Source: Metopolophium dirhodum (lineage: Eukaryota; Arthropoda; Insecta; Hemiptera; Aphididae). From it: a stretch of DNA of 64,000 bases. The stretch is from assembly GCF_019925205.1 (NCBI RefSeq), contig NC_083561.1:9981217-10045216 (forward strand). Direction: 5' to 3'. The notes under the pieces are model-generated. The model did no database searches. It was given only the letters and a program-made list of their open reading frames with translations, and had not been told where the DNA came from. Below, in pieces: positions 1 through 13,058 of the stretch (positions are counted from its first letter, which is position 1; each line of letters starts with the position of its first letter). A program made the position numbers and the translations under genes.

Positions 1-340
1 TCACAGCCCTTACTGTGTATAATATTATATACTATCGGTCAACGTGGTCGCAGGGTCGACCGGACGTCCGGTCATCGCCGCAAACCCCTCACGCAGATAT
101 TGAATCCCGACGTGCGGAGGACATTTGTCGTTCCGGTCCGCTGCAGCACATTTCGTCGTACCAATAATGTACAAACGCAATATCCGCGACGTGGTGATGT
201 TATATATAATATATTATGTAAGCAGTCACACGAAATTGCATTCGGCTAAACAGAGGATATTGTCTGCGTCACAGAAATCCTCTTGGGTAAGGAAAAGGGG
301 ATTATCCCTAATCTCACCATGTTTTTTTCATCCTATTCTT
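1..340. other. CpG-rich segment at the window edge, function unknown
   Basis: Positions 30-200 are clearly richer in G, C and CpG than the next 3 kb. This suggests a 5' exon, promoter or conserved non-coding block of a gene outside the window. The 74-codon plus-strand ORF has no recognisable similarity. A donor-like tcttgg|gtaagg occurs near 285. Confidence 0.25.
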
Positions 341-1269
341 ATATTATAGGCACCTAGTTTTGTTTCCACCCACAATGTAGGTATCATGTATTGGCTATAT
401 AGGAAATAGGTATACAAACATTATCCTGGGCCACCACACGAGATACTCAGTATTCTCTTGTGAAAAAATAAAATAATTTAATACATTTCCACCCTCCACA
501 CTTCCCCGCCACCAATTAGGACGTCTCTCCCATGCACAAAAATTAATATAACAGCTTTTAGGCCTTCAAGGTTTAACTACCCATTTATTTGCATCTGTAC
601 TGCGGCCTAGAAGTTGCAGTACCTATCACGCGCACATCATCTTGGAAAATAACAATTCGAACAACACAACTCATCCAGTCAGTTACAAAAGGTAAAAACA
701 CAAAACGTCTAAAACAGTTTCACGCGGTTTAATAAGTATAATAATAACGCAATAACACGTGAACGGCCACCTGCACTTGTGCGCCGAGTTGTGCTTCGGC
801 CCTCGGGGGCTTCTAATATTTTTGTAACACCACCGCCGCCGCCGTCGTTGGCCCATAATACATAATATTTACAAGCATAATTTATTGTACGCGCAATGAT
901 TTTGACACCTTAATAATCAACTAAAATTAAAAATTCCTACAACGTCAATGACGACGTCTGGCGGTTAAAAATAAATAAACACAAGCACACTATATTGCGC
1001 TTAGTATTATATTATATCGAGTTGAGGATATTTATTTTTTTCAAAGTGGCCATCTCGTCGACATTATTAAAGTCTATGCATAAAACGTCTATGCGTCATT
1101 ATATCGTAATATTTGTGCTGAGAATTGAGATAAAAATATAATATAATAATAAAATGTAACTTCAGCGAATTCACAACTAATACACGTCTCACTGAGGGAC
1201 AAACGTCTCGCAATATATTATTATAATCTTCAGTCACTGCAGTTTCGTATGGTATGCGTCGACAATATA

Positions 1270-2027
1270 CAAGGTGATTCAACGAGAAGCATTCTAAACT
1301 CCATATATTCGAATTCTGAATTTTGGAACTTTTAAGTGTACCTATTTATGGCCTATATTTACAATTATTTAAAACTTGTATAGTTTTATTCCATATAAAG
1401 AGTGTCATGTGGTGATACAAACCTCTTTTTTTTCAAATGAGAACCAACCTATACTGCAAATTGTTAAGCCATAGGATTTTTTGAAAATTTTGTTCAATCA
1501 ATATCATAAATCACAATGCAAACGAGTAGTTTATGGTTTGTTAAAATGTATACAAGTATAATAGTCCTTGAATATGCGGTTTTACAAAAATATAAAATAG
1601 AATACATATTGAATCTAGACCGTAGTATTTATTATACTCGGAAAATTTTTGCAAATTAAAAATAGATAATAATATTTATTATAATTATTTTCAAATAATC
1701 GTAGCCCTCATAGATTTCAAACCTATTATCATGGACCTATAATTATCCTTAGTACACAAAATTAAATATTTAAAAAATACTCGTTCAAATTTCGATTTAT
1801 ATCTTAATACAATATACCTAAATCAACATTTTCAAAAAAATCACCGGATTACAAATATATACAGGAAAATAGATGATTCTAATTCTAAAAAATTGGTACT
1901 TATATTATAAATTTGGTACCTTGAATGATATAAAATATATGAGGTGCAAAAATAAAAATTTGATAAAATTAATTATTAAAATAAAAATTGGGGGTGAGCA
2001 TGTTTGTGGAATCAGTGAATCACCCTG
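1270..2027. mobile_element. Mariner-like non-autonomous element
   Basis: The ends are inverted (caaggtgattca and the complement of tgaatcaccctg) and are flanked by TA on both sides, the duplication typical of Tc1/mariner elements. The 758-bp interior is AT-rich. The ORF 1873-2310 overlaps its right end and is not gene-like. Confidence 0.55.
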
Positions 2028-2383
2028 TATAATATTCATACCAGCTGCTGTAACGTGCGATTTCACAGACATTCAAATTTTTCTTTTATTTGTGGGAAGT
2101 GGTGATGGTTTTTTGCTCAGTAGTTATACATTGAAAAATGCCAACTTGTGTTTTTGTTCTAATTCTTCACAAGTCCCCCGAGCATTATTATTTGTTACAT
2201 TTACTATATTGTCTATTATACACTATAATGCACATAAAATATTATATACATATTATTTATATAATATGTTATCACAACAACCCTCGGCATCCGTTCTTAT
2301 TAGAATTTAGAGACTAAAATACAATTACGCAGCAGATTGATTGCGAAGTATTGTCTGTATAATAATTGCAATGAATTTCATAA

Positions 2384-2559
2384 CCATTGGCGCAAATAGG
2401 GGGGCTTGGGGGAATTAGTCCTCCCGAATTTCGGTCAAGTCCTCTCAGTTAAAAATCTAGTAATTAGTAGTAATTTTTATATTCTGTGGTACTAAGTAAT
2501 ATGGCCTATGGGGAGGGGGCTTGAGCCCCCCAAAAAATTTAGTCAATTTGCGCCTATGG
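2384..2559. mobile_element. Short MITE with G/C runs
   Basis: Imperfect terminal inverted repeats ccattggcgcaaat and atttgcgcctatgg bound 176 bp with internal ggggggcttgggggg and gagccccccaaaa runs. Flanks cataa and tcata suggest a short duplication. The superfamily cannot be assigned. Confidence 0.5.
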
Positions 2560-2566
2560 TCATAAT

Positions 2567-3193
2567 TAGGGCCCGGATTTAAATGCACTTAAAACCATAC
2601 AAATATGCTCTAAAAATATCCAAAAATGCCCTTAAAAATGCAATTTACTAAAAAAATTACCTTAAAAATGCCATATATTTTTTTTTATACAAATTGTAAT
2701 TTATAAATGAGATATAATTATTATTTATTAATTTATTATTTTATTAAAAAAAAAACTGAAAATTTGAAATATTGACTGCTATGATGCTTCTATGATGTAG
2801 CGCGAACTGACTGATTATTTGTTATTTGACCGAATACGGGTGACGCTCCACAGTAATCATAATAAATTAAGATAAGATAAAAAATGAATCGAAAAAAAAA
2901 ATTGACAATGTGGAAAAACCCGATAACCCTTCTTAAATATCATAAAAATAATTTATCTTTAGATAATATTTTGAATAGGCTAAATTTCATATCTATATTG
3001 TACAAATATGCATTAAAAATCAACAAAATGACCCAAATGCTTAAAATGCTCTAAAAATGAAAAAACGTAAAAAATGCAAAATTAAATTTGTAGCTTTCTA
3101 ACCCTCGTTACATGAAACGAATTATATACTTAGAAAGCATTGTGTATAATGAAACCAAAAAAATATGCACTTTGCATTGAAATCCGGGCCCTA
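2567..3193. mobile_element. hAT-like MITE, 627 bp
   Basis: Terminal inverted repeats tagggcccggattt and aaatccgggcccta are flanked by gtcataat and gtcataac, an 8-bp duplication with one mismatch, as expected for hAT elements. The interior repeats aaaaatgc-type words and has no coding sequence. It abuts the preceding MITE. Confidence 0.65.
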
Positions 3194-3316
3194 GTCATAA
3201 CATATAATATACACCTATTATATGACGATAAACCGTTGTGTTTTTCCACAGAATTACCAATTGTATAACTCATGATTGCACATCACCACAGTATATCTTA
3301 AGTGGCGAACATATAA

Positions 3317-3987
3317 AGAGTGATTCAGTTAACGCAAGACACTCATTATTTCAAAAATTAATCATGTCTTTGAAAATATTTTCTTAGTATAATTATTTTC
3401 ATGTCGTTAAAAACAACAATTTTTTAAAACAATATGTATTTTATTCGTTATAATTTTTAAAAATGTCATAATGCATTGTTAATTTTTTAATTCCTTATTC
3501 CAAAGCAGAATATTTTTTGGAGTTTTTTGATGTATAACATCAAACTTTGTATTAGTAGTTTATCAGTTATAACTTAGTAAGTATTTAAAGGTTAGATGAG
3601 CGGAGTGGTCCTGTACTCTACAAAATGTTGCAGGACGGTGTACACCGCTCGACTAAACTTTAAATACTTTTAAAGTTATAACTTATAACTATTAAGCTAC
3701 TCGTTCAAACTTTGATTTTTATAGATGGAAACACCTTGAATAATATTTTACTTCAGAATATGAAATTAAAAATGTAAATTGTCATTCAAAAGAGTAAAAA
3801 TTTAAAAACCATAGTAAAAATAAGTTTAAGTTAAGTAGGTAGTAAATTTTTTACAAAAATAGTAAAAATATAATTTTTTTTCCAAATACGTTGTTTTATA
3901 ATGTCTTAAAATTACGTAAAAGAATTTTTTTTAAACTTTATTGTTTTCTGAAATAATAAGTGTTTTACGTTAAATGAAACACACCGT
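3317..3987. mobile_element. Long fold-back (palindromic) element
   Basis: The two halves are inverted copies of each other over most of their length. The outer ends read gtgattcagttaac and the complement of a diverged match. The central arms around 3540-3620 and 3640-3715 pair over about 70 nt, with a tight core ggttagatgagcgg against ccgctcgactaaac. A diverged relative of one end appears near 19742-19790. There is no coding sequence. Confidence 0.6.
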
Positions 3988-5707
3988 ACAATAAAATAAT
4001 ATACCAATATGTTAGTTTCACGCCTACACTCAAATATCTACATCAAATTCGTCGTTGCCGTCAATTTACCGACAAACTTCAATATCTGTTAAGGCTTTAA
4101 GCCGTTTATACATAGTAATATGTATTGTCATACGTGTATTTTGTTAACCATGTATCCATTTCGACGTAATCCATATAACAAATAAATATATTACATGTAA
4201 ATCATTAAATCTCTCCCAATGACCCAATATATTATATGGTTGTCGGCGAGAATTCAAATATATATATATATATAAATATGTGTAAGTATAACTGTGTCTG
4301 TCGATACTGTATAATATGAGCGTAGGATCTATCACAAAACTACTGTAAAAAATATATTAACTGCAGAAGGTATTGATCCACTCCTATATTACACATGGGA
4401 GGTAAAGATGTAATGATAAAATAATTGAATTGTTATAGACCGGATTTCCGGAAAGATATTATATAGTACACAATATAACATGCGGTCTGCGCATTATTAT
4501 TATAATAACACGTAGGTACTTTGTAGCTTGTACCTAAATCATATATGGCTGTATAGTAAGACCTACGCGTCCCCCCGCCACACTCCAAGTGCAGTACACT
4601 GCACACTGCACACAGGTTAACGTATCTGGCTATCTATAACGAGTAACAGACTAATAACTAATGAGTAATAACCCTTGCACCCCGCAACGTGCATGTGCAA
4701 CACCGCATCGTATACCTGCAGTGCATTTCGATGACCTACATAACTGCATAATGTTATAATGAATTATAATGCACATGCTTATAACTCATATGCATCGATA
4801 TGTAGGTGCCGACTTGCGGCAGTTGCGGTCAATATGTGTGTGCGCATATCGCGTATAATACGGCCAGTGCGCCAGTTCCCAGGCTCAACAGCGTATCATT
4901 TATTATTATATATTGTTGTAATTTTTAAATTTTTGTACTTGTATAGATTATAATGCATATAATGTATTATATATACTCCACTATACACAATAACAAATTA
5001 AGTATATCAATTGAAATTTAGCTATCATATATCTTGACCCTCAGAAATTATGTCATTCAAAAGAGTAAAATACTGAAAACACTAAGAAGTTAAAAAATAG
5101 TAAATAATGAAATATTGCATGTTTTCATTTAAAAAAAAAATAAAACTTAAAACAATAACGATATAAGATTAGAAAAAATATAATTTTTTTTCAAAAATGT
5201 TGTTTTGTTATGACTTCAAATTATGTGGAGAAATAAAAAATCCATACCGTCAATAATTTGTCTAGATAAACATGAGTGATAACTGTTAAAATAATTACTC
5301 AGTTTATTATTAATACTTGTGTCGTAATGGGCTGCCGAGTTCAATAGGTCTCTGCTGTCTGTATAACATCATCTTGACTAGAACTTTGTTTTTGTCAAAA
5401 CGCTCAAACTATAGTTCGTATAACAACCATTGTACCTATATTATAGATATAAAACATAAAAATAATAATAATAAGAAAATCTATTAGTTAAATGGAATAA
5501 TTAAAACTAGCATAAATGTTCCGTACAAAATATTTGGAATATTTAAAAAAATTATTTTTGACAGAACCAATTATATAACATAATTATGAATATGCGTATG
5601 ATGAGTACCTATGTTTATAGTTTATATTAACATTTTTATTTTTATGAAACTTAAATAAACTATAAAAAAAGCTTGTACCGGTTGTAGTACAATATAATAT
5701 TATTTTA

Positions 5708-5935
5708 TGTGGCTCGACGCGGCGCAGTGGCTGAAATCAATTACGCTACGTGGTTGAGACTAGGCAACGGCCGCTGTCACTAGTTCTCGGATGGGTGACC
5801 ACCAGGGTTCGTAGTGCGCAAAAATCTTGCCACACATACACGTGTTCCTAACTGACTGTACCAACCGTTGCAACCCTACCAACTTATAGGCTAATGACCT
5901 CAGTCGTCGAAGCTTTAAACCTAATAAAAAAAATA
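5708..5935 (+). mobile_element. SINE with a 5S-rRNA-like head
   Basis: Positions about 5760-5820 contain tctcggatgggtgaccacca, a strong match to the conserved internal region of 5S rRNA, so the head is 5S-like (SINE3 class). The tail has ggctaatgacctcagtcgtc and then A-rich sequence. Possible duplications aatattatt flank it but the area is AT-rich. It is not a functional 5S gene because the 5' half does not match. Confidence 0.7.
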
Positions 5936-6018
5936 TTATTGCATAGTTTTTAAATTTTTTTTAAACATTTAATTTTTACCTGAAAATACCAGGGAAACTG
6001 GTATAAATAAAACAATAA

Positions 6019-6258
6019 GGGCCGTATTCATAGCGATGCTTAAGAATAAGTATTGCTTATAAGCTATACTTATATCATTCAAATAAAATTCATAAACGAG
6101 ACTTTGGCTTAAGAAAAGAAAAAGTATTACTAAAATTAAGATTGGTCGAGATATACCTTAAGCATTGCTAAGTTATTATCACAATTTTTTTTTTTTAAAT
6201 TATCAAAATTATAGATTAAGCAATACTTATTCTTAGGCATCGATTATGAATACGGCCC
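6019..6258. mobile_element. MITE with long inverted repeats
   Basis: gggccgtattcatagcgatg... at the left pairs with ...catcgattatgaatacggccc at the right, and the arms continue through aagaataagtattgctta for about 40 bp. The element is 240 bp and non-coding. It shares the gggccg end with the MITE at 60654. Confidence 0.7.
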
Positions 6259-7932
6259 TTTAATAGCGTAACTGTAGGTATATTTAGTTTTAGGCAGTTT
6301 AGGGAGAATATTGGTGTGAAGAACGGTAATTTTAATTTTACGCCCAATATGCATACCTGTATGATGTAAAGTATATACGTTGTGAAATGCCTTTCCGTCC
6401 GGGATAAATGACAAGCTGCAGCTGATGCATGTAGGCTATATATATTATTACGTGGATGCGCGCTCGCTGTGGTTGGATCTGCAGACGTTGGACAGGTAAT
6501 TAAAACCATCTTTTGTAGTCGTTCTACGCGTCTTTAATGATTGCTCTAATTAAAATATGTGTAGTGCATAATACGCGTCAGTTCTGGACATACAACTTGA
6601 AATTCAGTAGACACTAAATCCTGCAAAAGGTTCCAGACGATTTTTAATTTTTGTAAGGTGGACGGGGGTAGATAAATCATTTATAATTTCCACCACGTTA
6701 ATGTTCCTTTAGCTTTGGCACAGATCACTGCCACGCTCTTAAAAGTTAAAATAATAAAATGTAGTATACATATGAAATCTATATTACAATATTATATATC
6801 TAATATCCATTCAGTACCTAAAACCATATTTCTCAATACAACATTTATTCTGTTGAAATATATTTCGTTTTTAATAAATAAAAGCGAAGTGCATAAGCTA
6901 TATATTAATTAAGTTGAGTGTTTTAATCACGATTACACAATAGTGGCGCAACCAAGGTGGATAACACGCGACGATTTCAGGCATCCGAGACCCAGCAATA
7001 TCTTCACAGTTCACAGCCGTTCATTATCCTACTCAAATTATTTTAATATAGTATATTATAATATACCTATTATAGTTCAATATTGTCACCGTTAAAATAC
7101 GAATTAAAACTACTCCCTCGTCCGTATCGTAATATTGTCCGATAGGATAAATAGGTGACAAAAAACGTAAAGTTTTATTTTATTTCGTTGTTCGTAAGGG
7201 CATAACATATTATTGTGCAGGTATATTGAATTATTAGTGCTGATTGACGATTCTATATTATATAGGTACAAACAATAATTTAATATTATAATATTAATAT
7301 ATTAACAGCAAACATGCGCGCTTTGAGTTTCTGCAGATATTCAAGATTATGAAAAAAAAATCATGATAATATTGTTGTAAGAATGTGTATAACACATCAT
7401 TTTTCATCATGTTGCAGTCTTTTAGTACAATCAGACAAGCTAGTATTAAATAACTTGAAACGTACAGTAGAATATATATAATAATTAAAAAAGTCACAAT
7501 TTTATCACGGTATACTCTAAGTAATAGTCTGTCGTCTGACCTCATTAAATGAAATGCCTACGGATGTTATTAAATTCTAATTGAAACTCGAAAGTTGAAG
7601 GTTACCTCTACAGCTGTTATATACATATATAGAAAAATAATTGCAAAAATAATTCACATATTTTAAAAGAAGAACATTGTGAAAAAAAACCATCAGTAAA
7701 TGTTTACATCAATTAACTCTTATTAAAATAACCATAATAATTCAAAATAAAATAAAAAAGGAAAATTCAATTTATAAGCTATATAACTATGTATATGCGT
7801 TTATTTTTTGGATGTAATTTCATTAAAGTTTTGAATATTTTAAGAAATATGGCAAGTATGCCATATTTTTATATATTTATATATTTTAATCACTATGTAG
7901 TGATTGCATTTACTATCAGGTATTTTCAAACT

Positions 7933-9409
7933 CTGTGGTTGAACACATTTCAGGGAGGGTAGGCGGGAAATTTCTGGCCGGTTCCCGACTAATGATTTCG
8001 GAACATTAAATTCTGATCTAGGCGTGTGTTGAGCATGTTCCGATCGAGTTTGAAGATGCGTTCGAATGATAAGGAACGTATATATACATATACAATTATA
8101 ATAAATTTATATACGCGAGAGTGTACATAATTTAAGAGCATGTATCCACATATTATAGGTAACTATTATTAGTATTATGTGTGTTGAGAGTCAGTAAAAA
8201 TTGATAAATATGATAAATAAATACAAAATTAACTATAATGTGACGCGTAAATCAAACGACATTATATCATACACAATATTCATAACCCTCGAATCACTCG
8301 ACTATTGACATTTTCCGAAATAGTTCGCTGCGCATGAGTTAGAGCGCATATTAAAGTGTTTTACTACAATATAATACTGTGTAAATGTTACGTATGTTTT
8401 AAGCCTCGTTTTCGGCGCTCCCTATATCGGTACTGTGGAAAACGTGCAGTTTAACGGTTATAAACCACGATAAAAAATATCAACATTTATGTACATGTAA
8501 TACATTTTATTATGTTGGACGTTCAAAAATATCGTTGTGGACGCGTCGTGAGGCTTTAGGGAACACGTTATCGGCGGGCGGGCATCTACCGTGAGCACGC
8601 ATGAAGCGGAATACATATTATAGTGTGTGTATATATATTATATATTATATTAAAAGGTAGGAGGAGTTGGGTTGTCGACGTTAGTCGGAGGTGGTATGGT
8701 GTTGTATACTATATAGGGCCATTAAAGTCGTAATTCATAGCGAGCCCAAGTCAATTTCACACCGAGACGATAAAATAATATAATATTCATACAGTGATAG
8801 CAGCAATGAAAATCGCGAGTCTTTTGTGAATCATTGGAAATACGCACTTAATAAGAATAATCCACATATACATTTATCTCGGAACCTTTTGAAAATTACA
8901 TTATGCATATTATAGAAAATGATAGTAATGGTGGAAAGTTTCAAGTCTCTAAGACTAATATTATGTTTTAAACTGAAACAAAATAAATATAATAGCGTTT
9001 GAGGAAAATTTTTATTTTTTTTCAAAATGTTTACTTTAAATTCTTTACAAAGACTGTGACCATGTAAATAATTCAAATTAACGATATTTTTATACTGCTA
9101 TACAAAAAACTTATAACAGAAGGAACTTTATTGAATTCATTTTCACATTTTAAATTTTATAAATTATAACATAATATTATAGGTAATACAATAAATGTAA
9201 TGAATTACTATTATGATTTAAAAATTATTTATTTACAGTTATCATCAAAATAGTTTAAGATTCTGAGTGGAGCGAGAGAACGTATTGGTTTTACAATGAT
9301 GTGTGTTTTTTGTATTTCTGTCAGCAACATTTTGATTATACTCTATACTCGTAATATAACTAAGAGACCAGAAATTTCCCGCCTACCCTCCCTGAAATGT
9401 GTTCCACAT
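7933..9409. mobile_element. Element bounded by about 42-bp inverted repeats
   Basis: gaacacatttcagggagggt and on to ggaaatttctgg at 7942-7977 recurs in inverse orientation at 9368-9404. The 1.4-kb interior includes a GC-rich patch (8520-8620) and a fragment of the dispersed repeat near 9255-9325. There is no open coding frame. I could not find a target duplication, so the boundary could be wider. Confidence 0.5.
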
Positions 9410-9517
9410 AATAAGTAGTATATATATAGGTATACTATGGTAAATGGTTACTATATTATACAGTATAAATAATATTATAATATGATAATATATTTTTAAT
9501 TTATTTTTTTATTTTTT

Positions 9518-9781
9518 GGGTTGAGGCTTCGACAACTAAGGTCATTAGCCTGTGGAACTGTGGGGGAGGGTACTGTAGCTTTTAAACACGTGTGTGATTT
9601 TTTTTTGGCAGCATTTTTAAGTGGGCCCCCTTAGATATATGCCATGCCCAAGTGGGGGATGGCGGCTTCTCTCTCCAGACACCGTGACTTCCCGAAGAAA
9701 AATGCCGCCCGTGGCCGAGTTCGAACCACCGACGGTGCGCGTCACAACTGACGCCTTAGTCCACTCGGCCACTCCGTTCCC
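9518..9781 (-). mobile_element. SINE with a tRNA-derived head
   Basis: On the minus strand the head reads gagtggccgagtggacta (A box) and later ggtggttcgaactcg (B box), as in leucine/serine-type tRNAs. It is followed by an unrelated body and a tail gctaatgaccttagttgtcg, then A-rich sequence. The tail is the same as in the SINE at 5708-5935. The head is degenerate and followed by a SINE body, so it is not a tRNA gene. Confidence 0.75.
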
Positions 9782-10185
9782 CGATAATACATATTAATTA
9801 ATAAATATACATACATTATACCTGTATCTTATATATAGTTATATCGATACGGTGTAAACACGGACAAATAAAGGTCAATCGGTACAACACCCATGTAATA
9901 CAAAAAACCATTAATAATTAAATAATTAGGTATAAAGATTTAGGTTATAAATTGTAATTTTTTTACAAGAAATCTTTTACTTACATTTACATGTTAATAT
10001 ACTTTTCTAGAGTATCTAGTTGTAGTCAAACATTTTGAATTCCAGGTGCTGTGCTGACTGGTGACGGCACCAATTTCCGCTGACAGTCGTTTAATATAAA
10101 ATAATTTTATACGAGGGTTTTTGAATAAAAGCCAAATGTATCGTATGAAAAAATTGTTAACTAAAATATACCGTTGTAACTTCAA

Positions 10186-10214
10186 ACGTATAATAATAAT
10201 AATAATAATAATAT
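10186..10214. repeat. (aat)n microsatellite
   Basis: About eight repeats of aat/ata, simple sequence, no other feature. Confidence 0.8.
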
Positions 10215-10721
10215 TAGATATCGTATGGAATTTTCGTTGGATGGCGAATATAAATTGGTACGTCTAGACGGCAATTATATTATATAACTAGGTCTGACTG
10301 TCTATATATATATTTACAATATGTCAATACACCTAATATTATGTTGTGTAGTATTATAAGGGTATATAGTTGGCATAAATGGTTCACGTGTTGTTTTGTG
10401 CGTTCACGGAACTCCGTTAATTGAAAACCACATCCGTAAGACCTTTGAAGTTTGAAGGTGAACGATGTTATATAATAGGTGTATTACTGATTTCGTACGC
10501 AGTAGAAAACGATATTACACAAGTCTTGTCGTGCTCGGTGGCCATGCCATATTAGTTATCGCTAGGATGATTCCAGTAACTATTTTTAAATGTGAACGAA
10601 AAACTGATCAATAATATTGTCTATTGTTATAATTATTATTTATATTTTAGTTTAGTTTTTAATTTTTTGTCTATCAAACTATTATTCACATAATATTTTA
10701 GTAGGTATTGGTAAGTACTGT

Positions 10722-10860
10722 CAGTGGCGTAGCCAGGATTATAAAATTAGGTATAAATTGAACCATGTTTTTACAGTTTTCGTATATAAATATTACATTT
10801 ATTAGGGGGTGGGGGAAATGTCATTGGGGGAGGAGGGGTTATCCCCCGTATACACCACTG
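10722..10860. mobile_element. Short MITE (cagtggcgtagccagg type)
   Basis: It starts cagtggcgtagccagg and ends tacaccactg, with G-rich runs inside. This is a common form of insect MITE. Degenerate relatives begin near 32236 (gtcgtggcgtatctag) and 58307 (agtggcgcaac). Confidence 0.5.
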
Positions 10861-11638
10861 GGTCAGTACTTATAATATAATAATATAATAATAACATGTA
10901 TATTATCAGCAGTACCTGTGTACATATTAAAATAAATACAACAATACAAAAAGTAAATAAATTTATATATTTAACAGTTATTCAACAATTAACAACTATT
11001 TTTGATAGCTATTGTAGACAAAATATAAATACATTAGGTTATAAATCACATTACAATATTTATTATTACCACTAGATTTTTTAATGATTACAATTTATCA
11101 CGCATCCCTATATGTGTATACTTTACTTATACTTATGTGTTATGTAGTTATGTCATTATGAAAATGTAACTTTTTAAGTTATTATTTCTAAAAATAAATA
11201 TTTATTGTTTCATAATATTACTAAATTACTTACACATTATAATTATTGGTACTTAAGTTACTGGTTTTTTTTTTTGTATTTTTATTTATTGGTTATTGGT
11301 TGTATTTATTAGATTTTTGGAATAAATTTGTAGGCAATTACAATAATATGTCAACCGTTTTCTTGAAAACTAAATAAGAAATTATTTTATTCTGTATACT
11401 AACTCAAATACCTGTAAATCAAAAACCTAAATAGTATTAATTTATTATTATTCGACTTGAGTAGTTCCACGATGATAATTTAATTGTTTTATGTCAATAC
11501 TCAATAGTATTCACAGGATTTAATGATTCGTTGGAAATCTATTACACCAACTTGACTGACAATTGATAATTATGAATAATATTAAAATATAAAATAATAG
11601 TAACTCGAAATAATTCAAATATTATTAATACATTAGGC

Positions 11639-12040
11639 CAGCGGTCTTCAACCTACGGCCCGCCAAGGTTTTTGCACCGGTTCGCCAAACTAATTAATGT
11701 TTTGAAAATAGTATATCTAATAAAATAGTTTTCATTGTTTTTAATTTTTAAATTAATAAAATAAAATGAATTAATTATTATTCTTTTGGTGTTATTCATA
11801 ACAGGTTTATAATAGTCATAAATACCTATATATTATTATATTAACCCTAACTATTAACTAATAATAGAAAAACACGTTATAAAATAAAAAACGTATTTAA
11901 ATAAACATACATTTTTCGAAATAAATCTTATCTATAATTCTTCAATTTCATAATCTCTCTATTCCTCTAACGATGTTGGCCCGTGATGCCATAGTGTATC
12001 TCAAATTTGACCCACCGTAAAAAAAGGTTAGATACCTCTG
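11639..12040. mobile_element. hAT MITE with perfect 8-bp duplication
   Basis: The ends cagcggtcttcaacct and (inverted) cagaggtatctaacct are hAT-like, and cattaggc is duplicated exactly on both sides (11631-11638 and 12041-12048). It is 402 bp and non-coding. Confidence 0.8.
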
Positions 12041-12897
12041 CATTAGGCCATCAGGGAGTTTGAATACATTTTAGTGATAATAAAAATAATATTTATTTTC
12101 ATTGAAATACTTGCAAGAGTATATTTTTATTTTTCGGGAAAACACTGATTAGTTACTAGAATTTTGAAATCCCATCAAGAGGCTGTTGAAAACGACTGAA
12201 ATCTTGTAACAAATGACAAGGGTTGTTTGAGGTAAAGCTTCATGAACCCGTTTGTATTTTTCCTAATTAATCATCGTCATCCTGTTATACAAATTACAAA
12301 CACATGCCATCCATAGCTTTATGAAAAGCTGTGTTTAGTTTGTTACTATAAATTTATTTTATTTTTTTATTTTACAGAGATTTATATTACACAAAACTCT
12401 ATGTTTGTTGATTAAAATAATTTAAAATCCATAATACAAATTGGAACTGTTTACTTAAAAAAAACAAACATTGAATCCAGCAATGGTTTTAGACGTATTC
12501 GAATCATAGATAATAAGTAATAAGATCATTAATGTTGCTATAAACAGGCGGATCCAGATGATAATTTAATAAACTAATAGGAAATGAAACAGACTAGTTG
12601 TTTGATATCTGAATTTGAATAGTATACAAACCATAGCCCCTAGCAGAAATTGCTTTTGATATTTTATTTTAAAGCAGAGTAATGATCATTTTAAAATTAT
12701 TGTGAATTTCTATTATTTTATTATATTATTTAATAAATAAAATAAAATAGATTTTAATGGTACTTATATGAAAACATTTTAAATGTTGAGTTCGCAGACC
12801 TCTTCCCTTGTATACGTCCCCAGGCACACACCTACACATATTTAGGAAATTCAAATTATTTATAACTTGTAGTTGATATAGCAATATGCAACAGAAT

Positions 12898-13058
12898 CAT
12901 TCTGGACTTGGGTCAAGAAGGGCCAATCTCACTCTTAGGTGAAATGAGATACAGGGCTTAACATATACATACATTGAATATGTTAAGCCTTTTATATTAG
13001 GCCCTTTTATTTCACTAAAAAGTGAGATTGGTCCTTCTTGTTCCAAGGTCCAGAATTA
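12898..13058. mobile_element. Fold-back MITE
   Basis: attctggacttgggtcaaga at the left pairs with the inverse copy ending tccagaat at the right. The arms cover nearly all of the 161 bp (aagaagggccaatctcact against its complement), so the whole element can fold as one hairpin. Confidence 0.65.

Noticed and set aside
1873..2310. 145-codon plus-strand ORF
   Set aside because: Half lies inside the mariner-like element and the translation has no recognisable domain. Length alone is not convincing in one 64-kb window.
5760..5820. 5S rRNA gene
   Set aside because: Only the internal promoter-like half resembles 5S. The rest and the A-rich tail show it is a SINE head.
9700..9781. tRNA gene on the minus strand
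   Set aside because: A and B boxes are present but the head runs into a SINE body and tail, and I could not form a clean acceptor stem.
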